Positions 40,479 through 49,060 of a stretch of DNA of 64,000 nucleotides are shown one piece after another; within the stretch, counting starts at the first letter, position 1, and every line of letters starts with the position of its first letter. The notes below the pieces were generated by a model. The model saw only the letters and a list, made by a program, of their open reading frames with translations. It was not told where the DNA came from and did not search any database. The DNA is from Herbaspirillum seropedicae (lineage in GTDB: Bacteria; Pseudomonadota; Gammaproteobacteria; Burkholderiales; Burkholderiaceae_D), in contig NZ_CP011930.1 of NCBI RefSeq assembly GCF_001040945.1, positions 372,001-436,000 of the forward strand, in the 5' to 3' direction. Position numbers and translations under genes: made by a program.

Positions 40479-40792
40479 CCAGGTGAACTTATTTTTGTAC
40501 ACGGGTCTTCATCCACAGATGGCCCGGCTGGCAGTGCTTCAGAAGGCGCAAGATCCCGCGAGGCAGTCACCAAGTACCAAGCAACAAGTACGAAAGCGCC
40601 CCGGTTCTCCCTTCTTATTCCGTCGTTTCGCTCATCAGTTTCAAGCAGTTTTTGCGTCAGCATGAATATCCATGCAAGGGATAGTCATCGTGGGACGCAG
40701 TCGTCGTTCGCCAATCCCGTGTAGTTCGGGATTCTGATTTAGCAACTGGAGTCACCGTGTCGGTTGCTCCACTCATGTATCTAGGAGGCTAA

Positions 40793-43777
40793 GTGCGCTC
40801 AACCCAAGAAATTTCCGTCAAATCTCCTGCCGCCTATGGCGTTTCCGCCGAGCTGGAAGGCTCCGCTGAAAGCCAGGCCGTTGCTTCCCAGACCGCTGGC
40901 CTGGGCGAATACCGCATCATCCGCCGCAATGGCGCCGTGGTCGGTTTCGAACCCTCCAAGATTTCCATCGCCGTGACCAAGGCCTTCCTGGCCGTCAACG
41001 GCGGCCAGGGTGCGGCTTCGGCGCGCGTGCGCGAGATGGTCGAGCAACTGACCACCAACGTGGTCTCGGCGCTGGTGCGCCGCCAGCCCACCGGCGGAAC
41101 TTTCCACATCGAAGACATCCAGGACCAGGTCGAGCTGGCCCTGATGCGTTCGGGCGAGCATGACGTGGCGCGCGCCTACGTGCTCTACCGCGCCAAGCGC
41201 ATGGAAGAGCGCGCCCAGCAAGGCGCCGCCACCAAGACCGAAGTGGTCGCACCGCAGCTGCACGTGACCGAAGACGGCCAGAGCCGTCCGCTGGACATCA
41301 ATGAAGTGCGCTCCCTGATCGCCGCCGCCTGCGTCGGCCTGGAAGAGCACGTCGACGGCGAAGCCATCCTGGCCGAGACCGTCAAGAACCTGTACGACGG
41401 CGTGCCCGTCGAAGAGCTGTACAAGTCCGCCATCCTGGCTGCCCGCGCGCTGATGGAAAAGGACCCGGCCTACAGCCAGGTGACCTCGCGCCTGCTGATG
41501 CACACCATCCGCAAGGAAGTGTTCGGCAAGGAAGTGGCCCAGGCCGATGCACCGGCCGAGTACCTGGAATACTTCCCGCAATACGTCAAGAAGGGTATCG
41601 AAGCCGAGCTGCTCGACACCAAGCTGGCCCAGTTCGACCTGGCCAAGCTGGCCGCCGCCCTCAAGCCCGAGCGCGACCTGCAGTTCGGCTATATCGGCCT
41701 GCAGACCCTGTATGACCGCTACTTCCTGCACATCGGCGGCACCCGCATCGAAATGCCGCAGGCGTTCTACATGCGCGTGGCCATGGGCCTGGCATTGAAC
41801 GAAATCGACCGCGAAACCCGCGCCATCGAGTTCTATGACCTGCTGTCGTCCTTCGACTTCATGAGCTCGACCCCGACCCTGTTCAACTCGGGCACCCAGC
41901 GTTCGCAGCTGTCCTCCTGCTACCTGACCACGGTGGCCGACGACCTCGACGGCATCTACGAAGCCATCAAGGAAAACGCCCTGCTGGCCAAGTTCGCCGG
42001 CGGCCTGGGCAATGACTGGACCCCGGTGCGCGCCCTGGGCGCCCACATCAAGGGCACCAATGGCAAGTCGCAAGGCGTGGTTCCCTTCCTGAAGGTGGTC
42101 AACGACACCGCCGTGGCGGTCAACCAGGGCGGCAAGCGCAAGGGCGCGGTGTGCGCCTACCTGGAAACCTGGCACATGGACATCGAGGAATTCCTCGAAC
42201 TGCGCAAGAACACCGGCGACGACCGCCGCCGCACCCACGACATGAACACCGCGAACTGGATTCCCGACCTGTTCATGAAGCGCGTGATGGAAAAGGGCGA
42301 GTGGACCCTGTTCTCGCCGTCCGACACCCCGGACCTGCACGACAAGTTCGGCCGCGCCTTCGAAGAAGCCTACACCGCCTATGAAGCCAAGGCCGCCCGC
42401 GGCGAGCTGAAGCTCTTCAAGAAGGTGCAAGCCAACGACCTCTGGCGCAAGATGCTGTCGATGCTCTTCGAAACCGGCCACCCGTGGATCACCTTCAAGG
42501 ATCCCTGCAACATCCGTTCGCCCCAGCAGCACGTGGGCGTGGTCCACAGCTCCAACCTGTGCACCGAGATCACCCTGAACACCAACGACAGTGAAATCGC
42601 CGTCTGCAACCTGGGTTCGGTGAACCTGCCGGCGCACCTGGTCAATGGCGAGCTGGACCATGCCAAGCTGCAAAAGACCATCCGCACCGCCATGCGCATG
42701 CTGGACAACGTCATCGACATCAACTACTACGCCGTCAAGAAGGCCCGTGACTCCAACCTGCGTCACCGTCCGGTGGGCATGGGCATCATGGGCTTCCAGG
42801 ACTGCCTGCACATCAAGCGCGTGCCGTACGCCTCGATGGACGCCGTCGAATTCGCCGACCGCTCCATGGAAGCCGTCTGCTACTACGCCTACATGGCCTC
42901 GACCGAACTGGCTGAAGAGCGCGGCCGTTACGCTTCCTACCGCGGTTCGCTGTGGGATCGCGGCATCCTGCCGCAGGATTCCCTGAAGCTGCTGGCGCAA
43001 GAACGCGGCGGCTACCTGGAAACCGACAGCACCGAGACCCTGGACTGGGCCGCCCTGCGCGCACGCATCGCCGAACACGGCATGCGCAACTCGAACTGCG
43101 TGGCCATCGCCCCGACGGCGACCATCTCCAACATCATCGGCGTGTCCGCTTGCATCGAGCCGACCTACCAGAACCTGTACGTGAAGTCGAACCTGTCGGG
43201 CGAATTCACCGAGATCAACGAGTACCTGGTGCGCGACCTGAAGGCCCGTGGCCTGTGGGACGAAGTCATGGTTGCCGACCTCAAGTATTTCGATGGCAGC
43301 CTGGCCAAGATCGACCGCATCCCGCAAGACCTGCGCGACATCTACGCCACCGCCTTCGAAGTGGATCCGTCCTGGCTGGTGGAAGCCGCCTCGCGTCGCC
43401 AGAAGTGGATCGACCAGGCTCAGTCGCTCAACATCTACATGGCCGGCGCTTCCGGCAAGCGTCTGGATGAGACCTACAAGCTGGCCTGGCTGCGCGGTCT
43501 GAAGACCACCTACTACCTGCGCACCATCGGCGCCACCCACACCGAGAAGTCCACTTCCCGTGCGGGTGCCTTGAACGCCGTGGCTGTTGACGGCGGCGCT
43601 GGCGCCATGGCCTCGGCTTCCGGTACGGCCGTGCCGGCCGCCCCGATCGCTTCGGCTGCCACTGCTTCGGCGGCCTACGTGATGCCGAACCCGGGCGCGG
43701 CGATCGAAGCCGACGGTCCGGTCTGCACCATGCGTCCAGGCGATGCCGGTTTCGAAGAGTGCGAGGCCTGCCAGTAA
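40793..43777 (+). CDS. nrdA: class Ia ribonucleotide reductase alpha subunit, two ATP cones
   Basis: Reduces ribonucleoside diphosphates to deoxyribonucleotides. At 994 aa it is longer than E. coli NrdA (~760) because it has two consecutive N-terminal ATP-cone regions (about residues 40-145 and 160-265), like the large Pseudomonas aeruginosa type. Active-site features are SQLSSCYL, SSNLCTEI, AVCNLGSVNLP, the radical-transfer tyrosines TTYYLRT and the C-terminal redox pair CEACQ. An Ala-rich linker of ~60 residues precedes the tail. The start is GTG at 40793, with AGGAGG only 4 bases upstream; no in-frame ATG exists before the conserved region. Confidence 0.95.
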   Translation: MRSTQEISVKSPAAYGVSAELEGSAESQAVASQTAGLGEYRIIRRNGAVVGFEPSKISIAVTKAFLAVNGGQGAASARVREMVEQLTTNVVSALVRRQPTGGTFHIEDIQDQVELALMRSGEHDVARAYVLYRAKRMEERAQQGAATKTEVVAPQLHVTEDGQSRPLDINEVRSLIAAACVGLEEHVDGEAILAETVKNLYDGVPVEELYKSAILAARALMEKDPAYSQVTSRLLMHTIRKEVFGKEVAQADAPAEYLEYFPQYVKKGIEAELLDTKLAQFDLAKLAAALKPERDLQFGYIGLQTLYDRYFLHIGGTRIEMPQAFYMRVAMGLALNEIDRETRAIEFYDLLSSFDFMSSTPTLFNSGTQRSQLSSCYLTTVADDLDGIYEAIKENALLAKFAGGLGNDWTPVRALGAHIKGTNGKSQGVVPFLKVVNDTAVAVNQGGKRKGAVCAYLETWHMDIEEFLELRKNTGDDRRRTHDMNTANWIPDLFMKRVMEKGEWTLFSPSDTPDLHDKFGRAFEEAYTAYEAKAARGELKLFKKVQANDLWRKMLSMLFETGHPWITFKDPCNIRSPQQHVGVVHSSNLCTEITLNTNDSEIAVCNLGSVNLPAHLVNGELDHAKLQKTIRTAMRMLDNVIDINYYAVKKARDSNLRHRPVGMGIMGFQDCLHIKRVPYASMDAVEFADRSMEAVCYYAYMASTELAEERGRYASYRGSLWDRGILPQDSLKLLAQERGGYLETDSTETLDWAALRARIAEHGMRNSNCVAIAPTATISNIIGVSACIEPTYQNLYVKSNLSGEFTEINEYLVRDLKARGLWDEVMVADLKYFDGSLAKIDRIPQDLRDIYATAFEVDPSWLVEAASRRQKWIDQAQSLNIYMAGASGKRLDETYKLAWLRGLKTTYYLRTIGATHTEKSTSRAGALNAVAVDGGAGAMASASGTAVPAAPIASAATASAAYVMPNPGAAIEADGPVCTMRPGDAGFEECEACQ

Positions 43778-43880
43778 ATGTAAGTAATCCGGGCAGGGTC
43801 GAGACGGCCTGCTGATGAGGATGATCAAGGTCATCCGAGATGACGGCAGCTACACTGTCAACGTCCTGCCCACCCTAGCC

Positions 43881-43912
43881 GGCGCATCGCGGTGAACTTC
43901 ACCGGATGCGCC
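43881..43912 (+). repeat. strong hairpin between nrdA and nrdB
   Basis: The stem GGCGCATC (43881-43888), a one-base bulge, and CGGTG (43890-43894) pair with CACCG (43900-43904) and GATGCGCC (43905-43912). This makes 13 pairs around a 5-base loop. No T-run follows, so it is not a standard terminator. It lies in the 215-bp nrdA-nrdB gap. Confidence 0.85.
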
Positions 43913-43992
43913 GTTGTCACCTGATAGACACCCGCCGCGCCACGGTCATCCGACCCGCCGGCAGCGACCGATAAAGTAAAGAGGAACCACAG

Positions 43993-45159
43993 ATGCTTTC
44001 TTGGGATGATGAAGCCAAGCAGCCGGCCCAGGCGCCGCGCACTCCTAACCTGCAGCCGCAACTGCAACCGGCCTTCGGCCAATCCAACGCCGCGCTGAAT
44101 CCGGCGCTGATGGCCGGCAACAGCGAGCAGGTCGACACCACCCGCCGCGTCAATGCCGCCGACAAGCGCATCATCAACGGCCACACCGACGTCAACCAGC
44201 TGGTGCCCTTCAAGTACAAGTGGGCCTGGGACAAGTACCTGGCCGGCTGCGCCAACCACTGGATGCCGCAAGAGATCAACATGCAGCGCGACATCGAGCT
44301 GTGGAAGAACCCCAATGGCCTGACCGAAGACGAGCGTCGTCTGGTCAAGCGCAACCTGGGCTTCTTCGTCACCGCCGACTCGCTGGCGGCCAACAACATC
44401 GTGTTGGGCACCTATCGCCACATCACCGCCCCCGAGTGCCGTCAGTACCTGCTGCGCCAGGCCTTCGAAGAAGCGATCCACACCCACGCCTACCAGTACA
44501 TCGTCGAATCGCTGGGCCTGGATGAAGCCGAGATCTTCAACGCCTATCACGAGGTCGCATCGATCCGCGACAAGGACGAGTTCCTCATTCCCTTCATCGA
44601 TACGCTGACCGATCCTGAGTTCAAGACCGGCACGATGGAGAATGACCAGAAGCTGTTGAAGTCGCTCATCGTCTTCGCCTGCATCATGGAAGGTCTGTTC
44701 TTCTACGTCGGCTTCACGCAGATCCTGGCGCTGGGTCGCCAGAACAAGATGATGGGCGCGGCCGAGCAGTACCAGTACATCCTGCGTGACGAATCGATGC
44801 ACTGCAACTTCGGCATCGACCTGATCAACACCGTGAAGATGGAGAACCCGCATCTGTGGACTCCTGAATTCCGCGAGGAGATCAAATCGTTGTTTTTACG
44901 CGCTGTGGAGTTGGAATATCGTTACGCAGAGGATACAATGCCGCGAGGCGTGCTCGGGTTGAACGCACCGATGTTCAAGAGCTACCTGCGATTCATCGCG
45001 AATCGCCGCGCACAGCAAATCGGATTGGACCCGCTGTTCGCACAAGAAGAAAATCCGTTCCCGTGGATGAGCGAGATGATCGACTTGAAGAAGGAGCGCA
45101 ACTTCTTTGAGACCCGTGTCATCGAATACCAAACCGGGGGCGCACTGAGTTGGGAATGA
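43993..45159 (+). CDS. nrdB: class Ia ribonucleotide reductase beta subunit
   Basis: Diiron-tyrosyl radical subunit that starts catalysis in NrdA. The 388-aa product has the metal-ligand motifs [12 protein letters not shown] (Glu, His and, four residues on, the radical Tyr) and [13 protein letters not shown]. The C-terminal [20 protein letters not shown] should dock to NrdA. An N-terminal ~60-residue extension is Gln/Pro-rich. AGAGGAACC precedes the ATG. It is co-directional with nrdA and shares the NrdR-type control region, with a hairpin between them. Confidence 0.96.
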   Translation: MLSWDDEAKQPAQAPRTPNLQPQLQPAFGQSNAALNPALMAGNSEQVDTTRRVNAADKRIINGHTDVNQLVPFKYKWAWDKYLAGCANHWMPQEINMQRDIELWKNPNGLTEDERRLVKRNLGFFVTADSLAANNIVLGTYRHITAPECRQYLLRQAFEEAIHTHAYQYIVESLGLDEAEIFNAYHEVASIRDKDEFLIPFIDTLTDPEFKTGTMENDQKLLKSLIVFACIMEGLFFYVGFTQILALGRQNKMMGAAEQYQYILRDESMHCNFGIDLINTVKMENPHLWTPEFREEIKSLFLRAVELEYRYAEDTMPRGVLGLNAPMFKSYLRFIANRRAQQIGLDPLFAQEENPFPWMSEMIDLKKERNFFETRVIEYQTGGALSWE

Positions 45160-45663
45160 TGTGCAGTCTCGAAGCACTCTTCATCGAGACGTGATGCACA
45201 ACAGTGGTCGGGTAGCTTGCAAGATGCCCGACTGCTGAAACGGAAAAGGCCTACGCCACATTAATGAACAGTCAGAGACCGAATCAATCTTCTCTGTTAT
45301 CGCCGCTTAACCCCATCTTGTCGGGTCAGGCGGCTTTTCCTTTGAAAAACACCGAGGTTTTTCAGGAACGCGATTCCGACGCTAGCGTTTGAACACGCTG
45401 GCGTTTTTTTTGGTGTCGCGCCTGCTCCCGTAGTCGAAGTCTTCCTGCGCCATTGCGCGGGCACTACCGGAGGGGCGTCGCCAAGATAGCTGAAGCGCTG
45501 CATAGGTGAGGGGATGCAGCAGTTCAGCTGGTGCCGAATTCATTAGCGCAAGCGACAGGCTGCTTGTGCCGATGAATAGCTCGCCCGCGTCATCGCGATG
45601 TCGCGTGCGGGTTGCTTATATCAAGCTTGATTTTTTCCATTCACGTGAAGAAGGAGAAACAAA
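45160..45663. other. intergenic region nrdB / histone H1-like gene
   Basis: This 504-bp region has no convincing gene. It contains a long imperfect hairpin without a T-run (45202-45237), a terminator (45380-45410), and, just before the histone gene, an AT-rich stretch with TTATATC (from 45617) that may carry its promoter. Confidence 0.5.
45380..45410 (+). terminator. intrinsic terminator downstream of nrdB
   Basis: The stem CGCTAGCGT/ACGCTGGCG (45380-45388 with 45395-45403; one G-U pair) has a 6-base loop and a run of seven T's. It lies 220 bp past nrdB. Confidence 0.85.
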
Positions 45664-46512
45664 ATGGCAACAGCAGCAAAGAAGACCGCGGCCAAGAAGC
45701 CGGCGGCAAAGAAGGCGGCAGCCGCCAAGGAAACCACCAAGAAGGTCGTCGCGGCTACTGCCAAGAAGACCGTGGCCAAGGCCGCCGTCAAGCCGGCAGC
45801 CGCCAAGAAGGCTGCAGCGCCGAAGAAGGCCGCTGCTCCGAAGAAGGCTGTGGCAACCAAGGCCGCCGCCAAGCCGGCAGCCGCCAAGAAGGCAGCAGCA
45901 CCGAAGAAGGCAGTCGCTGCCAAGAAGCCGGTCGCCGCCAAGAAGGCAGCAGCACCGAAGAAGGCAGTCGCCGCCAAGAAGCCGGTCGCCGCCAAGAAGG
46001 CAGCAGCACCGAAGAAGGCAGTCGCCGCCAAGAAGCCGGTCGCCGCCAAGAAGGCAGCAGCACCGAAGAAGGCTGTCGCTGCCAAGAAGCCGGTCGCCGC
46101 CAAGAAGGCAGCAGCACCGAAGAAGGCAGTCGCCGCCAAGAAGCCGGTCGCCGCCAAGAAGGCTGCAGCTCCCAAGGCCGCTGCCAAGAAGGTCGCTGCT
46201 CCCAAGGCTGCCGCCGCCAAGAAGGTTGCAGCTCCCAAGGCCGCTGCCAAGAAGGTTGCTGCTCCCAAGGTCGCCGCCAAGAAGGTTGCCGCTCCCAAGG
46301 CCGCCGCCAAGAAGGTCGCTGCTCCCAAGGCCGCCGCTCCCAAGGCTGCAGCAGCCCCCAAGGCCGCCGCCGCCAAGAAGCCCGCCGTCAAGAAGGCCGC
46401 AGCACCGAAGAAGGCAGCTGCCAAGCCGGCAGTCGCTGCAGCACCGGCCGCCAAGACCGTGCTGAACCCGGCAGCCGCATGGCCGTTCCCGACTGGCAAC
46501 AACCGTCCGTAA
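45664..46512 (+). CDS. histone H1-like Ala/Lys/Pro-rich protein
   Basis: The 282-aa product is nearly all Ala, Lys, Pro and Val and is very basic. It is expected to bind DNA without sequence specificity, like bacterial H1 homologues (Bordetella BpH1, Pseudomonas AlgP). It has a KKTAAKKPAAKK start and five near-identical 18-residue units KKAAAPKKAVAAKKPVAA. Shorter KKVAAPKAAA-type units follow. The nonrepetitive tail is LNPAAAWPFPTGNN. GAAGGAG lies 8 bases before the ATG. A strong terminator follows. A role in nucleoid structure is inferred from composition. Confidence 0.9.
   Translation: MATAAKKTAAKKPAAKKAAAAKETTKKVVAATAKKTVAKAAVKPAAAKKAAAPKKAAAPKKAVATKAAAKPAAAKKAAAPKKAVAAKKPVAAKKAAAPKKAVAAKKPVAAKKAAAPKKAVAAKKPVAAKKAAAPKKAVAAKKPVAAKKAAAPKKAVAAKKPVAAKKAAAPKAAAKKVAAPKAAAAKKVAAPKAAAKKVAAPKVAAKKVAAPKAAAKKVAAPKAAAPKAAAAPKAAAAKKPAVKKAAAPKKAAAKPAVAAAPAAKTVLNPAAAWPFPTGNNRP
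45886..46155 (+). repeat. five 54-bp tandem repeats in the H1-like gene
   Basis: Units start at 45886, 45940, 45994, 46048 and 46102 and differ at only a few bases. Each encodes the same 18 residues. A second, shorter-period array (about 30-33 bp) continues to about 46360. Confidence 0.95.
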
Positions 46513-46552
46513 TCACGGTTCGCGCCTAGTCTGATTCGTTCAGGCGAAAATG

Positions 46553-46588
46553 CCGCTGTGTGGCTTTATGCCATGCAGCGGTTTTTTT
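46553..46588 (+). terminator. intrinsic terminator of the H1-like gene
   Basis: An outer stem CCGCTG/CAGCGG (46553-46558 with 46576-46581) and an inner TGGC/GCCA stem are followed by seven T's. It lies 40 bp after the stop. Confidence 0.9.
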
Positions 46589-46752
46589 ATGCCTGCGCGC
46601 CTGCGTGCGGCGCTTGTTGATGCAGGCATGGCTCTGGCAATGCCGCACAATGGCACAATATGGGCACCAGCGGGTTTGACCCGCATCCACGGCTTGGCGA
46701 TTGCGCCAATGCGCTCTAGTATGTGCGCTGCCTCTCACTGATGGAGAACCCT

Positions 46753-47292
46753 GTGCTGCATAGTATTTTCATGTTGATCGTCAATGCCGTGGCCAGCATC
46801 CTGGCCGGCGTCATGCTCTTGCGCTTCTGGATGCAGGTGGTGCGCGTGCGTCCGCCGCAGTCGGTCGGTCAGTTCGTCTACCAGCTCTCGGACTGGCTGG
46901 TCAAACCGTTGCGCCGCGTGCTGCCTGGCGGCGCCTATGACTGGGCCAGCCTGTTGGGAGCCTTCCTGATCGTGGTGCTGGCGACCGTGGCCGCAGTTGG
47001 ATTGCAGTCGGGCTTCGACTTCAAGATCATCTTCCTGCTCTCGCTGGAGCGCTTCGTCGAGTGGATCTGCTACGGCTTCATGGCCACGCTGATCATCGAG
47101 GCCATCTTCAGCTGGGTCAATCCCTACGCGCCGCTGGCGCCTTTCGTGCGGGCCTTGAATGAGCCGCTGCTGCGTCCGCTGCGCCGCGTGATCCCGCCGC
47201 TGGGCGGCGTGGACCTGTCGCCGCTGGTGCTGCTGATCCTCCTGCAGATCGCCGTGCGCGTGATCAGCACGCTGCTGTTCGCCCTGCTGTGA
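46753..47292 (+). CDS. yggT: YggT-family membrane protein
   Basis: The 179-aa integral membrane protein has two YggT repeats, each with paired hydrophobic helices and the WMQVVRVRPPQ / FSWVNPYAPLAPF type loops. E. coli YggT is implicated in osmotic and potassium tolerance, but the mechanism is unknown. GTG at 46753 is the preferred start, because GGAGA lies 6 bases upstream and homologues begin ML(H/Y)SI. An ATG at 46741 has no ribosome site and would add four residues. It is monocistronic, with a strong terminator. Confidence 0.88.
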   Translation: MLHSIFMLIVNAVASILAGVMLLRFWMQVVRVRPPQSVGQFVYQLSDWLVKPLRRVLPGGAYDWASLLGAFLIVVLATVAAVGLQSGFDFKIIFLLSLERFVEWICYGFMATLIIEAIFSWVNPYAPLAPFVRALNEPLLRPLRRVIPPLGGVDLSPLVLLILLQIAVRVISTLLFALL

Positions 47293-47332
47293 GGGCAGGC
47301 TGGCCGGACGCTCTGTTCGGCATCGCCATGGC

Positions 47333-47368
47333 AAAAGAGCCGGACTTCATCGTCCGGCTCTTTTTTTT
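47333..47368. terminator. bidirectional terminator yggT / peroxiredoxin
   Basis: A 13-bp perfect stem (AAAAGAGCCGGAC at 47333-47345 with 47352-47364) has a 6-base loop and eight T's. It lies between convergent genes. Confidence 0.93.
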
Positions 47369-47395
47369 CCTGGCTCAGCCTGGGCGATCCACACA

Positions 47396-47983
47396 TCAGC
47401 GCTTCTGCGCAGCCGACCATTTCTCCAGCGCCTGCATGGTGTTTTCCACATGCTTTTCCGGATTCATGTCGGTGTACTCGTAGAGGATGGCATGGTCCGG
47501 CGTGATGACGTAGGAGGTGCGGCTGGCGTAGCCGGTCACCTTCAGGAACTGGGCGTCATAGGCCTTCATGATCTTCTTGTCGACATCGGCTGCCACCGCG
47601 AACTTGCTGCGGCATTCGCTGACGGAGAACTTGTTGAGTGTCTCGATATTGTCGCCCGACACGCCGATGACCGTCGCCCCCAGCGCCTTGTAGCGGTCCA
47701 CCGCCTCGGCGAACAGATGGGCTTCGATGGTGCAGCCGGAGGTGAAGGCGGCCGGGTAGAAGTACAGCACTACCGGGCCTTTCTTGAGCGCTTCCGACAG
47801 GGTGAAGGTCGACACCTGCCCGCCCAGCGAGGCCGGCGCCGAGAATTCCGGCGCCTTCTCGCCCGGCTTGAGCGCGGCCGGCGCCGCCGGGCTGGCCAGC
47901 ACCGCACCGAGCAGCGCCGCGCCGACAGCCAGTCCACGCAAGGTGGACAGTGACGGCAAGACCAGGGATGAACGATGCGGCAT
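47396..47983 (-). CDS. exported AhpC/TSA (BCP-like) peroxiredoxin
   Basis: The 195-aa thiol peroxidase has an N-terminal signal-like segment (LRGLAVGAALLGAVLASPAAPA), so it is probably periplasmic. The peroxidatic site is PAAFTSGCTIEAH, and a second Cys in SECRSKF could resolve it. The start at 47983 is fixed by AAGGAG 8 bases upstream; a longer frame to 48028 would run into the kinase gene. It follows the PfkB kinase by 41 bp on the same strand, possibly as the last gene of the acc-prmA operon. Confidence 0.88.
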   Translation of the reverse strand: MPHRSSLVLPSLSTLRGLAVGAALLGAVLASPAAPAALKPGEKAPEFSAPASLGGQVSTFTLSEALKKGPVVLYFYPAAFTSGCTIEAHLFAEAVDRYKALGATVIGVSGDNIETLNKFSVSECRSKFAVAADVDKKIMKAYDAQFLKVTGYASRTSYVITPDHAILYEYTDMNPEKHVENTMQALEKWSAAQKR

Positions 47984-48024
47984 GATCAGTCTCCTTGAAG
48001 CGGACAGCGTTAGCGGGGCAAGAC

Positions 48025-48960
48025 TCAAGCGAAGCGATAGCCAAAGGCCGCGTGGAAGCGCTCTTCGATTTCTGCCCTGGACGGCGCATGATTCTGCGGA
48101 CCTTGCGAGGCGATCTTGAGCGACCCCATCAGGCTGGCCAGGCGACCGGTAGTCTCCCAGTCATAGCCCTCGGTCAGGCCAAAAAGCATGCCCGCACGGA
48201 AGGCATCGCCACAGCCGGTGGGATCGGCGATGCGGTCGGCCGGGACGCAGGGGATGTCGAACTTCTTGCCCCCCTCGAAGATGTCAGCACCCAGTTCGCC
48301 ACGCGTGACAATCAGGGCCTTGGTACGTTCGGCGATCTGCGCCAGCGACAGGCCGGTGCGGGCGGTCAGCAGCTCGGCTTCATAGTCGTTCACGGCGACA
48401 TAGGTGGCCAGGTCGATGAAGTTCTTCAGGTCCTCGCCATCGAACATGGGCATGCCCTGGCCCGGATCGAAGATCAGCGGGATGTTCAGCTCGGCCGCCT
48501 GCTGCGCGTGCTGCAGCATGCCGTCACGGCCATCCGGAGCGACGATGGCGAACTTGACCGGGCCTGCATCGGCGACCTTGTTCTCGTGGGACCAGGTCAT
48601 CGCACCCGGGTGGAAGGCGGTGATCTGGTTGCTGTCGGCGTCGGTGGTGATGAAGCACTGCGCGGTGAAGGAGCTGTCGATCTGACGTACGCAGCGGGTG
48701 GAAATGCCCAGCTCGGCGAAGCGTTCCAGATACGGTGCGCTGTCCAGTCCCACGGTAGCCATGATGACCGGGTCGCCGCCCAGCAGCTTGAGGTTGTAAG
48801 CGATGTTGCCGGCGCAGCCACCGAACTCGCGGCGCATGGTCGGCACGAGGAAGGAGACATTGACCTTGTGTAACTGGTCGGCCAGCAGCGCTTCGGCGAA
48901 GCGGCCCTCGTATTGCATGATGTTGTCGTAGGCGAGGGAACCGCAGATGAGAGAGCTCAT
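48025..48960 (-). CDS. PfkB-family carbohydrate/nucleoside kinase
   Basis: The 311-aa ribokinase-like enzyme has the substrate-side glycines FGGCAGNIAYNLKLLGGDP and the ATP/catalytic motif DPTGCGDAFRAGML with the base Asp. The family includes adenosine kinase and sugar kinases. The lack of lid features and the gene's occurrence in betaproteobacteria make adenosine kinase plausible, but this is inference. The start at 48960 (MSSLICGSLAYDNI) is the conserved N-terminus; the open frame upstream overlaps the DUF3426 gene end. Confidence 0.85.
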   Translation of the reverse strand: MSSLICGSLAYDNIMQYEGRFAEALLADQLHKVNVSFLVPTMRREFGGCAGNIAYNLKLLGGDPVIMATVGLDSAPYLERFAELGISTRCVRQIDSSFTAQCFITTDADSNQITAFHPGAMTWSHENKVADAGPVKFAIVAPDGRDGMLQHAQQAAELNIPLIFDPGQGMPMFDGEDLKNFIDLATYVAVNDYEAELLTARTGLSLAQIAERTKALIVTRGELGADIFEGGKKFDIPCVPADRIADPTGCGDAFRAGMLFGLTEGYDWETTGRLASLMGSLKIASQGPQNHAPSRAEIEERFHAAFGYRFA

Positions 48961-49060
48961 GGGAATGGACGCAAGAAGTGACTGATGCCGCATTGTAGAA
49001 GAAAAGCGGTGTTCAGGCTGGCTTTGATGCGTCCGGTGTGCGCGGACGGGAAGGGCAGGC

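Larger units (their letters stand above)
40387..40792. other. nrdA upstream region with long leader
   Basis: This 406-bp region holds the nrdA promoter and NrdR boxes (40414-40478) and then a leader of about 340 nt. The leader has a small hairpin AATCCCG/CGGGATT (40713-40719 with 40727-40733) and no convincing ORF. Its length is more than ribosome binding needs, but I could not match it to a known riboswitch by eye. Confidence 0.55.

Noticed and set aside
40509..40517. TCATCCACA, one mismatch from a DnaA box, in the nrdA leader
   Set aside because: A single 8/9 match is expected by chance and it lies downstream of the promoter.
40799..43834. 1011-codon antisense frame opposite nrdA
   Set aside because: Same codon-bias shadow; no ribosome site, no recognisable domain.
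45620..45631. 12-bp palindrome ATCAAGCTTGAT before the H1-like gene
   Set aside because: About 16 perfect 12-mer palindromes are expected in 64 kb by chance; no second copy nearby.
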